From Heliopora coerulea (taxonomy: Eukaryota > Cnidaria > Anthozoa > Scleralcyonacea > Helioporidae), in contig JASJOG010000002.1 in the NCBI GenBank assembly GCA_030142905.1, positions 3,947,501 to 4,011,500 of the forward strand: a stretch of 64,000 nt of DNA, read 5' to 3'. Made by a program: the position numbers and the translations under genes. The notes beneath the pieces were generated by a model. It did not search any database. It was not told the DNA's origin and worked only from the letters and a program-made list of their open reading frames with translations. This document shows positions 61,974-64,000 of this stretch, piece by piece (within the stretch, counting starts at the first letter, position 1; each line of letters begins with the position of its first letter).

Positions 61974-62180
61974 CTCTCACTGAATGACGAACTCATGAAG
62001 TGCCCTAATGAAGGGTATACGAGGGCACTCAACCCTATTAAGAGTAGGATTCTAAATTGCTCCAAAATATTTCACATCGTTCCTGCAGCTGTAGCCACTG
62101 ACATTTCCGACAACAGAAGCAAGACGACTTCCCATATTGAGTGTCATTCGATTTTGATTTTGATTTGCTGCGTTTTATAA
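61974..62180 (+). other. candidate terminal exon, 61-residue open frame
   Basis: A strong acceptor (tgcattttttt, ctctttgcgcag; AG at 61972-61973) opens a frame that stays open to TAA at 62180. The first in-frame ATG is at 61995, encoding 'MKCPNEGYTRALNPIKSRIL' and 41 more residues, ending in a hydrophobic tail (SILILICCVL). A small out-of-frame ATG lies upstream at 61984. No polyadenylation signal follows closely. I do not recognise the protein, and it may be chance next to a cryptic acceptor. Confidence 0.25.
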
Positions 62181-62334
62181 GTTAATTTAAAAACGAATTT
62201 CTTCCTCCACTGTAGTCCCCAAAGAACAAAAATCTTATCGGATTTTCATTGTAGTTTGTTTTTTTTCAATCTTTGCATCGGTCATATCCAGTGCTTGCTG
62301 AGTTATGTAAGACTAGCATGCCAGGAGAGATTTA

Positions 62335-62802
62335 TTGTTCAGCATATCCATAAACACGTGTGCGTATGTGTGCGGGATTTGCGCTTTTCTGAAGTCATCA
62401 ATGCTATTGAAATATAACATGTTGAATGACCTTTTTCATACCGCATATACTTACCAACGCAAACTTGATTTAGTAAGCAGCAATGGATGTCACTATCCAA
62501 TGATATATATCAAACATGTTCATAGTGTAAGTAACGTAGTTTTGAGTCAAAGCTCTTTTATTTCTACAAAAATTTCTTATTTTAACTATGCGATAGGGTC
62601 GCAAAGGCGAGCAGTTTTCTGCCTTTATTACAAGAATGCAAAGTTTGAACTTCTAGTCCCTTTCTATCTCTCACACTGTTTACAAAATCCGCTGCAGCAC
62701 GGAACTTCCAGATATAAATTTTCACTTCTGCCGGAATTTGTTGAAGTAATAGAACAATATAAGACCTCCGCAAGTTTCCGTATAAACTCGGACAATTTCT
62801 GA
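62335..62802 (+). other. 155-codon open frame, unassigned
   Basis: The stretch is free of stops, but the frame starts on TTG. The first ATG gives about 134 residues (from near 62401) with no signal peptide, domain or repeat I recognise, and no convincing splice sites. It is the longest stop-free stretch in this part of the window and is about the length chance would give once in such a window. Confidence 0.2.
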
Positions 62803-63304
62803 AAAATATTTCACACTACAAGACGTGGCATTAGAACCTAATGACGTGCAAGATACTGTTTGTTAATCAGCTTTAAAAGTTAAGGTAGCAATTTTTGAGT
62901 GCATAGATGTTATAATACTTTTGCTCTTAACGAGAACTTTTCTTGTTGTTAGCTTTTTGGATTTTTATTTTGTCCATTTTTAAATTTCGAGTGGATGTCA
63001 GACACCCGAACGTAAGGTTAAGCAGGTGAGTTCTGTATGAATACTATATACAAGTAATGCTTGAATACAATAAACAGCGATCGAAAATGGAAATGAAGCT
63101 GCCATAAAACTGAGTGATGTTTTGAGTGGAAAACCTTTTTGAAATTGAAGTACCTCTGATGAACCAAGCATGTTCTGACGCATACAGTACCAGTTTAAAC
63201 CCAAACTTTTCCCTTAGATCATGTGCTAAAGATTTAAGATCTTGTGATGAATATATCAGTATTACATGCCAATAGTAGAAGACAATATCATAATATGGGA
63301 AAAC

Positions 63305-63310
63305 TTTATT
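63305..63310 (-). terminator. polyadenylation signal AATAAA
   Basis: AATAAA on the minus strand, six bases beyond the stop of the three-exon gene, implies a very short 3' UTR. Confidence 0.5.
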
Positions 63311-63315
63311 TCTAG

Positions 63316-63691
63316 TTACAATGTTGTCAGGAAAAAAGTATTTGTCGGAGGCAAGAACTCTGGGACCCATTCCTCTAGCCGAGGATGTTTAGATAAGAAA
63401 TTGGCCTGAAACATTTTACAAAAATTGGTTAGAAATTGGTAAGAAAAATGTTTCTTTCCCTGTGAAACTGTTAAAGAATAAGATACCATGCCTCCAAACT
63501 TACATATGCAGAGAGATGACCCATTGACCTTCGTTCGCGACGCCTATTTTTCTGGTTCTTGTCCTGTAGGCTTGTTGTCTCTGGAAAAGGACACAAAGTT
63601 AGATAAATACCTGTGAAAATACACATGCTTTTTCGATACTCAACTTACCGATAGGATCGTCCTCGGTGAGAAAGGTGGCAGGGAACTGCAT
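63316..63691 (-). CDS. three-exon gene for a 69-residue protein, unrecognised
   Basis: Exon 1 coding is 63691-63649 (MQFPATFLTEDDPI plus one base), exon 2 is 63580-63504 (ETTSLQDK through a basic run NRRRERRS to HLSAY), and exon 3 is 63405-63316 (ANFLSKHPRLEEWVPEFLPP to a stop). Both introns (68 and 98 bp) are GT-AG with consensus GTAAGT donors and pyrimidine-TTCCAG or TTTCAG acceptors. The phases (1, then 0) join exactly and keep one frame open. An in-frame TAA lies 12 nt upstream of the ATG, which has A at -3, so the start is real. AATAAA follows the stop within 6 nt (63310-63305). A possible acceptor at 63801-63802 (gcatttcag) suggests a 5' leader exon. There is no signal peptide or membrane segment; the middle is basic and the C-terminal third is Pro/hydrophobic. 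No family is recognised. Confidence 0.6.
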
Positions 63692-64000
63692 GGTTACCTG
63701 TTAGTGAGTTACTGGTCAGTTGACATTCTTATGTTTCTAATGCTAATAGCTGCTCTGCTCAACCTCTTTATGCAGGAATGAACAAAGGAACGTGCTTTAG
63801 CTGAAATGCAAACATTGAACGATGCGTGGAAGAAACGAGCCAATGCCAAGTTTTTCCTAACAATTTTTGAATTGTTTTGACAGAGGATGAAACTTTAAAC
63901 TATCTTTTGAGTGTCTGATGTAGCATGTCAAACAAATCCGTATTATAAGGAGAAAATCATCTTCAAAGGCGATTCTGTCTATGTTTACATGGGAATAAAT

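Noticed and set aside
62998..63370. Minus-strand frames of 68 and 108 codons downstream of the three-exon gene
   Set aside because: They run past the AATAAA that ends the three-exon gene and are in a frame different from its third exon. A separate exon cannot be excluded, but there is no positive evidence.

Overview
The window is nuclear DNA from an animal, most probably a cnidarian and plausibly a stony coral. This is inferred from AT-rich, gene-sparse sequence, GT-AG introns, many microsatellites, the mix of decayed transposons (CR1/L2-like LINEs, restriction-endonuclease-type non-LTR elements, a Crypton-like tyrosine-recombinase element, tRNA-derived SINEs, hairpin MITEs), and one secreted cystine-knot hormone gene. 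There are no bacterial operons, no CRISPR and no rRNA. Most open frames in the window are chance or microsatellite readings.

Layout. 1-15.6 kb: gene-poor, with MITE copies, tandem repeats and SINE fragments, and one weak unrecognised coding-like patch near 6.9-7.2 kb. 15.6-30.7 kb: a dense transposon nest. It holds a minus-strand LINE remnant, a 214-bp tandem array, a large palindrome, two inverted copies of the same Crypton-like element (17.7-19.7 kb minus, 28.4-30.7 kb plus), and a decayed minus-strand non-LTR element (22.7-27.3 kb) broken up by several later insertions. 30.7-49.7 kb: mainly non-coding, with TIR elements at 36.1-37.3 kb, a pogo/Tigger-like MITE at 44.4-44.9 kb, SINEs and long simple repeats.

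49.7-64 kb is the genic part. A textbook core promoter (CCAAT, TATA and initiator at standard spacing) lies at 49.76-49.85 kb. About 6 kb downstream, an intact exon encodes a 122-residue secreted 11-cysteine protein of the bursicon/glycoprotein-hormone type (56077-56445). A second promoter-like site, with a kappa-B motif and a TATA box, lies at 60.74-60.80 kb, followed 1.2 kb later by a candidate terminal exon. At the right edge on the minus strand is a three-exon gene for a 69-residue protein, with clean splice sites, matching phases and a polyadenylation signal just after the stop.

The hormone exon and the small spliced gene are the best-supported host genes. Linking either promoter to a given gene is inference and needs RNA evidence.
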